A stretch of 36,710 bases of DNA from Rhodospirillales bacterium (GTDB taxonomy: Bacteria > Pseudomonadota > Alphaproteobacteria > Azospirillales > Azospirillaceae): the NCBI GenBank assembly GCA_947457845.1, contig CANGXM010000006.1, positions 1 through 36,710 of the forward strand. Reading direction: 5' to 3'. Below, piece after piece: positions 1-7,663 of the stretch. A program made the translations under genes and the position numbers. Position 1 is the first letter of the stretch. Every line of letters begins with the position of its first letter. The notes under the pieces were generated by a model that saw only the letters and a list, made by a program, of their open reading frames with translations, ran no database searches and was not told the origin of the DNA.

Positions 1-1
1 G

Positions 2-94
2 GTCCAGACCCGCTACATGCAGGTCGAGGCCATGGCCGAGCTCGCCGCCACCGACACCGCCGACCCGATCCAGATCCCACCCCTCGCGGCCTGA
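2..94 (+). CDS. C-terminal end of an unidentified protein (partial)
   Basis: An open frame enters from the left edge and ends at a TGA at 92-94, giving the last 30 residues of a protein. The tail (VQTRYMQVEAMAELA, ending IQIPPLAA) matches no family I recognise. It converges on the methyltransferase-like gene to its right, with about 12 nt between the stops. A recombinase or replication protein would fit the accessory context, but nothing in 30 residues supports that. Confidence 0.4.
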   Translation, partial: VQTRYMQVEAMAELAATDTADPIQIPPLAA

Positions 95-106
95 CCGATG
101 GCCACC

Positions 107-1633
107 TCACGACGCACGCGAATCTCCACCAGCTTGACGGACGTGACCGGACGAAACGATACGGGATGCTATGGAGGTGCCCTTCCTACGCGATGTGGTG
201 GATAACCTTGGAACCCGGTCCACCTCAGGCTCGGGTTCGCCGACAGTTTCCCGACATCCTTCTCCTTTCTTGGCTTCGGGGCCTCTTCGGCGTGCCGCAT
301 CACCTATCTGCAGGTGATGGTTGACCGGCGAGGTGTCCGAGCCGCGGTCGCTGTCCACGCACGGAGCGTCGGCGGGTTCCATCGAGAGAACGGACACGTA
401 GGCGCCAGCCATCGGACAGCCGGTAGGTGCTATCGTTCCGGCCCGGAGCACCGGCGGGTGACCGGCCTGCGACTGCACAAGATGATCCCGCGGAGCCTTC
501 CGCCATCGACAGTGGCCGTGGGTCTCCAGTGTGTCGGAACGACGTGCAAGTCCGGCAACGATGGCGTTTGAGCCCTCCGTCACTCCTCGAAGAGGGTCGT
601 GACCGAGGGACCCGAGCCGCTCCGTGACATCGGTATCGTCGAGCACGAGGTCGACGATCCGACCAGCCGGTGGACAGGTGTCGTCGTCGTTCGCAGCCAT
701 AGGAACAGACATCGCCTTCTCGAACGGCGAAACGATGGTCCCGGAGATGACGTCCGATCGGGCGGGTGCTGTCGAGGCGCTCGCAGCGCATGCCGCAAGT
801 TGCTCGGCGTAGAGGCGGACGAGTTCGGTCTTGCTTATGCTCGGCACCGCTACGCATTGCGCTTTCACACCGCTCCAGTCGATTGCCGCGAGGATCTTCG
901 CGACACGACGGTCGGAGGTCAGGTCTCGGATGAAGTAATGCGACGTCTCGGCACGATCGTCAAAAGCCGTCCTCACGCGGCCGGCGTTGACACCGACGCG
1001 CTGCAAAGACAGGTCCGCGTCCGCTTTGCTCTTGATGAACATGAAGTCCGGATGCGAGCGCGGAAGCACCGGGTCATTGCGGAGCGTCAGGCGCCGTTCC
1101 CAGACCTGGAACACGGCCCGACAGGTCGTCTCGACGCCGTTGAAGACGAACGCCTTCTCGGGGATCACGTGCTCATGCAGCAGGTGAAACTTCGGATCGA
1201 GCTGGCGCCGCATCTGGGGCTTCTGAAGCGTGCATGGGAGAATGAACCCGATGAAGTCGGCGAACTTCGCGGCATGATTGAAGAAGCGAATGGCCCCCGA
1301 GGCATTGCGGCCAAAGGGCGGAGTGCCGATCACGACGACGGGCCCGGCATGAAAGGGCCAAGGCATGTTCCAATCCGCGAAGTCGAGGCATCCGACCTCC
1401 GGCGCCTTCGGATCGACGTCCATGCCGGCGCGAGGGTGAGGGAGTTGGTGAAGAAAGGCGCCTTCGCCGGCGGCTGGATCGATCCAGATGCTGATCTGGA
1501 GGTGGCGAACGAACTGGAGCATCTGGTCGATGCAGTCCTTCGCGACGGCAGGCTTGGTGTAGAACTGACGGAGCGCCTTGGCCCGATCGACAGCCGAAGC
1601 GGTGGTGACGTTTTGTGAGGGTGAGGTGCGCAT
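107..1633 (-). CDS. Orphan DNA N6-adenine methyltransferase-like protein, 508 aa
   Basis: The N-terminal 250 residues resemble an adenine-specific DNA methyltransferase. A QFYTKP segment near residue 23 recalls the region before motif I in type I and IIG enzymes. IWIDPAAGEGAF near residues 49-60 is a DPxxGxG-type SAM-binding motif I. GTPPFG near 103-108 sits where the catalytic (N/D)PP(Y/F) motif IV belongs, but the first residue is Thr, so base-flipping methylation cannot be assumed. The last 220 or so residues are low-complexity, rich in Arg, Ser and Pro, and match nothing I know. The ATG follows AAAAGGA at a good distance. No restriction gene is adjacent. It could be an epigenetic or anti-restriction enzyme of a mobile element, or a decayed copy. 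Confidence 0.65.
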   Translation of the reverse strand: MRTSPSQNVTTASAVDRAKALRQFYTKPAVAKDCIDQMLQFVRHLQISIWIDPAAGEGAFLHQLPHPRAGMDVDPKAPEVGCLDFADWNMPWPFHAGPVVVIGTPPFGRNASGAIRFFNHAAKFADFIGFILPCTLQKPQMRRQLDPKFHLLHEHVIPEKAFVFNGVETTCRAVFQVWERRLTLRNDPVLPRSHPDFMFIKSKADADLSLQRVGVNAGRVRTAFDDRAETSHYFIRDLTSDRRVAKILAAIDWSGVKAQCVAVPSISKTELVRLYAEQLAACAASASTAPARSDVISGTIVSPFEKAMSVPMAANDDDTCPPAGRIVDLVLDDTDVTERLGSLGHDPLRGVTEGSNAIVAGLARRSDTLETHGHCRWRKAPRDHLVQSQAGHPPVLRAGTIAPTGCPMAGAYVSVLSMEPADAPCVDSDRGSDTSPVNHHLQIGDAARRRGPEAKKGEGCRETVGEPEPEVDRVPRLSTTSRRKGTSIASRIVSSGHVRQAGGDSRAS

Positions 1634-1851
1634 GGTCGGTCCTTTTGTATGCAGGGATCGACCGGCAGAATTAGTAAGCTCGAAGACTGACGCACTGAAA
1701 TAAATCCGTGAGATTCCCAGTTGACGAATGGTGATATTCTCCTAACGCGCACGTCGTCATTATCGGCCGCTCCGAAGAGCTGGGGCCGGTGACTGCGTTA
1801 TCCGTGGCGGGACGATGCACCGGAATGTGCAACATAGTCTTCGAGCGACGC
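1634..1851. other. AT-richer intergenic region upstream of the methyltransferase-like gene
   Basis: About 220 nt with clearly lower GC than the surroundings and no convincing gene. It must carry the leader of the minus-strand methyltransferase-like gene; an AAAAGGA ribosome site lies just before its start. The base composition suggests horizontally acquired DNA. I could not fix a promoter with confidence. Confidence 0.4.
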
Positions 1852-2098
1852 TTAGCCCTTCCTCCAGCCTTTCGTGGGCAGCCGTGAGAGGGCATCGATC
1901 GAGACACGCTCACCACTCTGCATCAAGAGGGCGAGCGCCATGACGGCCCAAGGCAGGCGGAAGATCGCCCAGCCGTGGGGCACGGTAAGCCGGAAGAAGA
2001 CAGTCATGGCGAAGATGCCGGGTGCCGACCGGCGTGGCAGATGCCCGAGACGAGACGGACCGGCAGGATGTGGACGACGATCGACGCGCACGCCGCAA
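1852..2098 (-). pseudogene. DoxX-family C-terminal remnant, frameshifted
   Basis: Read on the minus strand, residues ending at the TAA at 1852-1854 include IFAMTVFFRLTVPHGWAIF and LPWAVMALALL. These line up closely with the C-terminus of the intact DoxX gene at 13683-14177 (ILAMTVVIQLTVPEGWTNF and LPWAAMALALV). Upstream, similarity continues in another frame (AACASIVVHILPVRLVSG against AGAAEIVLPALLVVG), so at least one frameshift lies around 2030-2050. The N-terminal half is missing and the fragment abuts the 3' end of the reductive dehalogenase gene. It is not expected to make a functional membrane protein. Confidence 0.75.
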
Positions 2099-5000
2099 CT
2101 AAAGCTCGACGGCGATCTCACCTCCCGCAGTCGCGGCGCGGGAGCAGCACAGCACGACCTTCCGTCGACGCTCGACGTTCGACAGGACGAAGTCGCGGTG
2201 ATCGACCTCTCCGGCGACGAGGGGCGTCGCGCAGACGCCGCAGATGCCGCTCGAACATTTGGTGTCCACGCGGATGCCGACGTCGGCCAGCACGTCGGTC
2301 GCGCTGCGGTCGGCCGGCACCTCCAGGGTGCGCCCGCTCCGGGCGAGACGCAGGATGAAGGGGAAGCTCGCCCTGTCGGCATCGTCGGGAACCGAGAAGT
2401 ATTCCCGATGGAGGGCCTCGTCCGGCCAGCCGTTGGAAACGGCCGCCGCCAGCACACCGTCCATGTAGCGCGCAGGGCCGCACGTGTAGAGGTGCATGCC
2501 CGGCCGGTGGCCGGCGGTGAGGGCCGCGAGATCGGCGCGGTTTCCCTCGTCCGAGAAGTGCGTCACGACTTGTTCGGCCCAGGCGACGGTGCCGAGGTCG
2601 TCGACGAAGGCGGCCGTCGCACGCGACCGACTGGAGTAGTGCAGCGTGAAGTCGCGCCCGAGCGCATGCAGCCGGTGGGCCATCGCAAGCATCGGCGTCA
2701 CCCCGATGCCGCCTGCGAACAGGAGCGATCGGGTCGCATCCTCGACCAGCGGGAAGTGGTTGCGCGGACGCGAGACGAAGACCGGCCGGCCCGGCTGGAA
2801 CACCCGGTGCATCAGACGCGAGCCGCCGCGTCCTTCTGCCTCCTTCTGCACCGCCAGCACGTAGCGCGAGTTATCGGCCGGATCACCGGCCAGCGAATAC
2901 TGCCGCTGGAACTCGGGCGCGATCACCACGTCTACGTGCCCGCCCGCCTCGAACGGCGGTAGGGGCGATCCGTCCTCGGCGACGAGCTCGAAGCGCGCGA
3001 TGTCCGGCGTTTCGTCCACCCGACGGTCGAGCCGGGTGCGGACGACCGGCGGCGGGCCGTCCGGCAGGCGAAACGGCGGCGCGAGCCCGTCCGTTCGGCC
3101 CTCCGCGAGACGCCGCCTGTAGTCCTCGGGCGTCAGGAGCGTCCGATAGCGCGCGATCCCCGCCTCCCGGTCCAGGGGCGCCGTCAGCGGATAGGGCGGG
3201 GGCATCGTGTCGGCGGGATAGACCGCCAGCGTCTGGTCCTCGTGGCGCAGGTCGATGTGGGTGTTGAGGTCCCGCCGGCTGGTCTGGGCGGCCGGGATGT
3301 AGGTCATGGTGGCCGGGTCCATGTCGATGTCCCACCACCAGGCCTTGACCGGGTTCTGCCGTCCGTTGCCGACCAGATCGTCGAGCCGCGCCAGCGCCTT
3401 CGCAGCCCACGGCGCCTTCATGGCGAGCCAGCGGAACGGCGCCTCCTGGAACAGCCCCTCGAGGTTCCACGGGCAGGTTTTCATGCATCGCCCGCACATC
3501 GATCCGGCGTCGTTGGTGATGCGGTAGCGCGCGCACTTCTCCGCGTCCGACTTCCAGATCTCGTAGCCGTTGTACATCACCTTCGGCCCGGCGGTGATCG
3601 CCCCCGACGGGCACTCGCGGGCGCACTTGTTGCAGCTTCCGCAGAACGTCTGGAGGCCGAAGTCGATGGGCTTGTCGTGTGCCAACGGCATGTCGGTGGT
3701 GACCACTCCCGACTTCAGCCGGGGGCCGAGGTAGGGGTTCAGGATCACCTCCCCGATTCGGCTGACCTCGCCCAGGCCCGACAGGAGGAGGAGCGGCGGC
3801 TGAAGCACGTCGCCGTCCAGCGCGGAGTGCACCCGCGCCGAATAGCCGAGCCGCCGGATGTGCTCGGCGACGATCCCGCCCAGCAGCGAGGATCTCAGGT
3901 ACGCGCGCATGCTCTGCGCGGCCGAGATCCAGTCGTCCCCCGACGTGCCCTCCATCGTCTCGTGGCCCTGGTCGACGAGGATGGAGATGGCGTGGCCGTG
4001 ATAGGGGGCGATCGGTGCGCCCGCGGCGTCGTGGGAGTAGTAGGCCCAGTCCGGGCAGCGCGAGATGCCGACCGCGTCTGCGCCCAGGAAGTGCAGCGCC
4101 GCCTTCACGCCGTCGGCGTCGCGGCGCGGGTCGCGCGCGGCCGGGTCCGGGGCCCGGTGGGCGTCCCCCTGCTGCAGGAGGAGCAGGGCCCCGAGCGCCC
4201 GGCGCGAGCAATAGCCGAGCGGGTTGCGCAGCACGAAGAAGCCGTTCTTCGCCTTCTCCTGCACCGCTTTGCCCATGTCGCCGAACAGGGCGCGGGCGAA
4301 GAGGTCGGCGCGCTTGGGAAAGCGCGGGACCCGGGGCTCGTCGACGAAGGTCGTGGGGGTGTCGCGGCGGCGAATCCGCTCGAAAGGCAGGGCCCCGTCG
4401 CGGAACCGGCGTGCGCGATAAGGCAGACGGTTCAGGAGGCCCTTGAACGTGCCCTGCCCCAGCCACCATGACGGCCCGTGGGAGCGCAGCCGGTCGGCGA
4501 GACCGCGGCGCGCCAGCGGCCGGTCGGTCGCGATCTCCAGCGTGGTCGTCACCGCGGCCAGCGCATAGCGGCGACCGCAGTACGGGTTGCGCGCGGACCG
4601 GCCGTCCGGTGCCAGTTCGTTCAGCCCGGCCGAAATCGCCAGCCGCTCCAGGTCCACGTCGGCGCTGGACGCGGTGTGGGCGCGCGCCTCGTGTCCCAGG
4701 ATGCGGATGTAGTTGGCCAACACCACGGCGGCCTCGGCAGCTCGCACGGCCGAGCGCTGATCGCACGTGCCGACGATCCAGTCGGCTCCTGGCTCCCCGG
4801 GGTCCGGCTCCCGCGGATGTTCGACGAGGACCACCAGGACGTGGGTATGGTGGTCGATCGGGCCGGGCCTCGTCGTCGCGGCCTCCTTCACGTCGGCCAT
4901 GATGACGTCGATGCCGGACGAGAAGGTCTTGGTCTGCCCGGTCTCGATCCGTCGCACCAGATCGGCGAGACCCGGGTTGACGATGGGCTCGGCCAGGCGT

Positions 5001-5323
5001 GCCCCCGGCAGGAGGCGGCAGACGCCCACCTGGGTCGCGTCGAAGAAGTGGGCGGCGGCCTTGAGGTGGCGCGTGCGTTCCGCCGGGTCGTCGGGGATGG
5101 GTGCCCGTTTCGTGGCGACCGACCCTTCCCGGATCGCGTCGAGCATCCCGATGAACAGGCCGATGGCACCGGCGATCGTCCCGGTGTCGCCCGAGGCGTC
5201 GAAGTCCGACGCCCGCATCGGCGGAAGCCCGCTCAGGTCGGGCGTCGCGTCCGTCCGCGCGAGGCGCTCCAGCGGATAGGGCCCGAGGTGGACCGGGCGG
5301 TCGCGGGTGGAGAACAGGCGCAT
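2099..5323 (-). CDS. Catabolic reductive dehalogenase fused to an FMN/[2Fe-2S] NAD(P)H reductase, 1074 aa
   Basis: Predicted cobalamin-dependent removal of halogen from organohalides, probably haloaromatics, in the cytoplasm. Residues 1-650 form the dehalogenase. The ferredoxin-like part carries CGSCNKCARECPSG (first Cys about 561) and CGRCMKTCPWN (first Cys about 610) for two [4Fe-4S] clusters. About 760-985 is a phthalate-dioxygenase-reductase-like module with RQYSLAG (flavin) and GGIGVTPM (nucleotide) motifs. A plant-type [2Fe-2S] domain follows (CSSGICGVC from about 1023, then a Cys pair). No TAT signal or membrane anchor gene is visible, unlike respiratory RdhA/RdhB. The architecture matches the self-sufficient type known from BhbA of Comamonas, which debrominates hydroxybenzoates. 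The N-terminal third looks like a degenerate duplicate of the cobalamin-binding core. GAGG precedes the ATG. The family is secure; the substrate is unknown. Confidence 0.93.
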   Translation of the reverse strand: MRLFSTRDRPVHLGPYPLERLARTDATPDLSGLPPMRASDFDASGDTGTIAGAIGLFIGMLDAIREGSVATKRAPIPDDPAERTRHLKAAAHFFDATQVGVCRLLPGARLAEPIVNPGLADLVRRIETGQTKTFSSGIDVIMADVKEAATTRPGPIDHHTHVLVVLVEHPREPDPGEPGADWIVGTCDQRSAVRAAEAAVVLANYIRILGHEARAHTASSADVDLERLAISAGLNELAPDGRSARNPYCGRRYALAAVTTTLEIATDRPLARRGLADRLRSHGPSWWLGQGTFKGLLNRLPYRARRFRDGALPFERIRRRDTPTTFVDEPRVPRFPKRADLFARALFGDMGKAVQEKAKNGFFVLRNPLGYCSRRALGALLLLQQGDAHRAPDPAARDPRRDADGVKAALHFLGADAVGISRCPDWAYYSHDAAGAPIAPYHGHAISILVDQGHETMEGTSGDDWISAAQSMRAYLRSSLLGGIVAEHIRRLGYSARVHSALDGDVLQPPLLLLSGLGEVSRIGEVILNPYLGPRLKSGVVTTDMPLAHDKPIDFGLQTFCGSCNKCARECPSGAITAGPKVMYNGYEIWKSDAEKCARYRITNDAGSMCGRCMKTCPWNLEGLFQEAPFRWLAMKAPWAAKALARLDDLVGNGRQNPVKAWWWDIDMDPATMTYIPAAQTSRRDLNTHIDLRHEDQTLAVYPADTMPPPYPLTAPLDREAGIARYRTLLTPEDYRRRLAEGRTDGLAPPFRLPDGPPPVVRTRLDRRVDETPDIARFELVAEDGSPLPPFEAGGHVDVVIAPEFQRQYSLAGDPADNSRYVLAVQKEAEGRGGSRLMHRVFQPGRPVFVSRPRNHFPLVEDATRSLLFAGGIGVTPMLAMAHRLHALGRDFTLHYSSRSRATAAFVDDLGTVAWAEQVVTHFSDEGNRADLAALTAGHRPGMHLYTCGPARYMDGVLAAAVSNGWPDEALHREYFSVPDDADRASFPFILRLARSGRTLEVPADRSATDVLADVGIRVDTKCSSGICGVCATPLVAGEVDHRDFVLSNVERRRKVVLCCSRAATAGGEIAVEL

Positions 5324-5383
5324 CCTGTCGGCCTCACGATGTCGCGGACGGGGCCTTTCGGCCGATCGGGCTCACGATGCCGA

Positions 5384-5427
5384 CCGGATCGGGACAGGGC
5401 GCCGGGCGACGCCACGCCCCGATCCGG
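5384..5427 (-). terminator. Intercistronic inverted repeat between bug and the dehalogenase gene
   Basis: CCGGATCGGG (5384-5393) and CCCGATCCGG (5418-5427) form a perfect 10-bp stem with a 24-nt GC-rich loop in the 110-nt gap. No T-run follows, so it is more likely an mRNA-stabilising hairpin or partial terminator than a full stop. Confidence 0.5.
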
Positions 5428-5433
5428 CGACCA

Positions 5434-6441
5434 TCACTGCAGCGGACCGGCCGCCGCGATCAGGGGCGCGTAGAACGCCCGGTCCCGGGTCAGCCAGCCG
5501 GCGAGTTCCGCCGGTCCCGTCGGCGTGGGGATCAACGCCGACTGCTCCAGACGTGTCCGCACCTCGGGCTCGCCGAGCGCCTTGACGATCGCCTCGTTCA
5601 GGATGCGAACGGTGTCCGCCGGGGTGCCCGCGGGGGCGAAGACGCCGTTCCAGGCGTTCGTCTCGAGCGCGCCCACCCCCGCTTCAGCGAAGGTCGGCAC
5701 GTCGTCGACCCCCGGCGCGCGCCTCTTGCCCGTCACGCCGAGCAGTCGGACCTGGCCGGCCTGATGCTGTGCGGCGAAGTCCGCCGCGGCGGCGATGCCG
5801 ATCGCGAGCCGCCCGCCGACCAGATCCTGGACGATGGGAGCCCCGCCCCGGTAGGGGACGACCGTCAGCGGGATGCCCATGGCACGCGAGAAGGCGATGC
5901 CGGTCAGGTGCGGAAGGCTCCCCAACGCGGGCACGCCGTAGTTCGCCTGCGATGGGTTGGCCGCGAGCCAGTCCTTCAGGCCGGCGAGCGTCGTCACGCC
6001 GCCGCCGGGACCGGTGAGCGGCCCCGTCGCCAGCCCGGCTGCGAACTCCGAGACCCCCGCCACCGGCGCGAACCCGCCGACCGGATCGTAGCCCGCGTCG
6101 GTGAAGGCGATCGGCGTGATCGCCATGACCGAGGTATTGGCCAGCAGAAGCCGCGACCCGTTCGGCGGTGCCGACTGGACCGTCCGCGCCGCGATCCGCC
6201 CCCCGGCGCCGGACTGGCTGTCGACCAGCACCGTCCGCCCCAGGGTGACGGCGATCCGGTCGGCGATCAGGCGCGCCATGAGATCGGTGGAGCCGCCCGG
6301 CGGAAAGGGCGACAGGATCGTGATCGGCCCCTGGAACGCGAGCGGCGCGCCGCTGCCCTGGGCGCGCACGATCGCAGGGGCCGCGAGGACCGCGATGCCG
6401 CCGGCGAGCAGGACGCGACGGGACGGAGGTTTCGGACGCAT
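5434..6441 (-). CDS. Bug/TctC-family tripartite tricarboxylate transporter substrate-binding protein, 335 aa
   Basis: A periplasmic receptor that would bind an organic acid and hand it to a TctAB-type membrane pair; no such pair lies in this window. The N-terminus has twin-Arg-like SRRVLLAGG and a hydrophobic stretch ending around APAIVRAQ, so it is exported. The mature part starts with the family pattern ITILSPFPPGGSTDLMAR and continues with LVDSQSGAGGRIAA and ANTSVMAITP, typical of Bug proteins. Length is usual for the family. AGGGAGA precedes the ATG. It is the first gene of a two-gene unit with the dehalogenase downstream. The bromoxynil-degrading Comamonas cluster likewise pairs BhbA with a TTT-family receptor, so uptake of the halogenated substrate is the likely role. 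Ligand identity is inferred from context only. Confidence 0.9.
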   Translation of the reverse strand: MRPKPPSRRVLLAGGIAVLAAPAIVRAQGSGAPLAFQGPITILSPFPPGGSTDLMARLIADRIAVTLGRTVLVDSQSGAGGRIAARTVQSAPPNGSRLLLANTSVMAITPIAFTDAGYDPVGGFAPVAGVSEFAAGLATGPLTGPGGGVTTLAGLKDWLAANPSQANYGVPALGSLPHLTGIAFSRAMGIPLTVVPYRGGAPIVQDLVGGRLAIGIAAAADFAAQHQAGQVRLLGVTGKRRAPGVDDVPTFAEAGVGALETNAWNGVFAPAGTPADTVRILNEAIVKALGEPEVRTRLEQSALIPTPTGPAELAGWLTRDRAFYAPLIAAAGPLQ

Positions 6442-6539
6442 GGCGTGATCTCCCTGGATTGTCGTTGTCGTTTCTGCCTTTTCCGCCGGACCGGCGGGTC
6501 CTCTTGGTCTTCGTCGGCCGGACGACGATCTGCCATGAT

Positions 6540-6559
6540 GTCGACCGGCACGCGTCGAC
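6540..6559. promoter_or_regulatory. Paired GTCGAC sites in the bug/marR divergent region
   Basis: Two GTCGAC hexamers at 6540-6545 and 6554-6559 are spaced 14 bp start to start in the 159-bp divergent promoter region. Together they make a 20-bp imperfect palindrome. They might be a second operator, but a GC-rich genome gives this hexamer by chance fairly often. Confidence 0.25.
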
Positions 6560-6585
6560 GACGATCGGTTCGCCGACGCCCTCTT

Positions 6586-6601
6586 TGTTGATGGGTCAAC
6601 A
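6586..6601. promoter_or_regulatory. Putative MarR operator overlapping the marR start codon
   Basis: TGTTGA (6586-6591), a TGGG spacer, then TCAACA (6596-6601) form a perfect 6-bp inverted repeat whose last base is the A of the marR ATG. TTGA/TCAA half-sites are common for MarR dimers. The position would allow direct autorepression, and it leaves no room for a Shine-Dalgarno sequence at this ATG. Confidence 0.5.
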
Positions 6602-7197
6602 TGTCATCATCGGTCTCTCCCGGCAAGACCGGCCGCCGCCGATCGGGTGCAATCGCGACCCCGGGCCTTCCCGATCCGCCGACGGTCGAGAGCACCATTC
6701 TGTTCAAGGACCTGCTGGTGCATCAGGTGGTCGGGTTCGCCACGGGGTTCGTGCAGGCCGTCGCGACGACCTACACGGAGCGCCATGGGGTCGGCCTTCC
6801 GGAACTGCGCATCCTGTTCCTGCTCGCCCGGCTGGGGAGGCTGTCGCCCATCCGCCTCGCCGAACACGCCGGCACCGACCGCGCGACGGTGACGCGCGCT
6901 TTGCGGGCGCTGGTCGATCGCGGGTTCGTCGTGATCCTGGCCGACCCGACCCATCGGCGACGGACGTTCGCGCAACTCACGCCGGAGGGGGCGGCCGCGC
7001 AGGACCGGCTCGCCCGGTTCGCGAGCACGCGGAACGCCTGGATGCGCACCCACTTTTCGGAAGCCGAGAAGGAGACGCTGCTGTCCCTTCTCGGTCGCCT
7101 TGATGCACTGGTCCGGGACCTCGACGGGACGCCCGACGGACTTCCGCCTGGGGATGGCGGCGCATCCGGACGGCCGAACCATGGAACCGACGATTGA
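6601..7197 (+). CDS. MarR-family transcriptional regulator, 198 aa
   Basis: A winged-helix repressor-type protein. A disordered 30-residue N-terminus precedes the usual helical dimerisation segment. The core reads LPELRILFLLARLG, LAEHAGTDRATVTRALRALVDRGFV (recognition-helix region, near residues 90-115) and the wing DPTHRRRTFAQLTPEG. It is divergent from bug and the dehalogenase across 159 bp, so it probably controls them in response to an aromatic acid or its halogenated form. No ribosome site is visible before the ATG; the transcript may be leaderless, or translation may start further in. The family is certain, the ligand unknown. Confidence 0.88.
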   Translation: MSSSVSPGKTGRRRSGAIATPGLPDPPTVESTILFKDLLVHQVVGFATGFVQAVATTYTERHGVGLPELRILFLLARLGRLSPIRLAEHAGTDRATVTRALRALVDRGFVVILADPTHRRRTFAQLTPEGAAAQDRLARFASTRNAWMRTHFSEAEKETLLSLLGRLDALVRDLDGTPDGLPPGDGGASGRPNHGTDD

Positions 7198-7273
7198 CCC
7201 GTTCGGGATCACCGCCCGGGTCCACGGAACAGTCGTCACCCCACTCCCACCTCAATCGGCACAGGAAACGGCA

Positions 7274-7645
7274 ATGAACCGCGCCTTCACGAACATCCTG
7301 TGTATCGACGTCCAAGGGACGGCACGGTTCTACGAGACTTTGCTCGACCTGAGACGGATCGGCGACTACGGCTGGTTCGTCCTGCTCGGCTCGAACGGGC
7401 CATCAGGCTTCGAACTCGGCTTCATCGACAGCAGCCATGAGACGGTACCGACCGCCATGGCGACGACGGCCGGTGGCATCATGCTCACGTTCGTCGTCGA
7501 CGATGTGCGGGCCGTCCATCGTCGGGCAGAGGCGATGAACGCCGAGATCATTCAGGAACCGACCGCTCTCTTCTATGGACAGACCAGGCTGCTGCTGCGG
7601 GATCCGTCCGGCACGGTGGTCGACGTGAGTTCACCCTCGCGATAG
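7274..7645 (+). CDS. VOC/glyoxalase-bleomycin-resistance fold protein, 123 aa
   Basis: A small protein of the vicinal oxygen chelate superfamily, with the typical opening FTNILCIDVQGTARFYETLL and closing LLLRDPSGTVVDVSSP. AGGAAA sits 7 nt before the ATG, which decides this start over longer in-frame options. Members bind metals or hydrophobic drugs, act as dioxygenases or lyases, or serve as simple binding proteins; nothing here fixes the substrate. It lies 76 nt after marR on the same strand and may share its transcript, which raises the possibility of a role linked to the dehalogenase substrate. Confidence 0.85.
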   Translation: MNRAFTNILCIDVQGTARFYETLLDLRRIGDYGWFVLLGSNGPSGFELGFIDSSHETVPTAMATTAGGIMLTFVVDDVRAVHRRAEAMNAEIIQEPTALFYGQTRLLLRDPSGTVVDVSSPSR

Positions 7646-7663
7646 GGCGGCAGCGAGCCTCCG

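Noticed and set aside
599-1618. Long plus-strand frame opposite the methyltransferase-like gene
   Set aside because: It lacks any recognisable motif and is the mirror of the minus-strand gene, which has SAM-binding motifs and a ribosome site.
2883-4766. 627-aa minus-strand frame within the dehalogenase gene
   Set aside because: Composition is almost entirely Arg, Pro, Gly and Ala, typical of an off-frame shadow in high-GC DNA.
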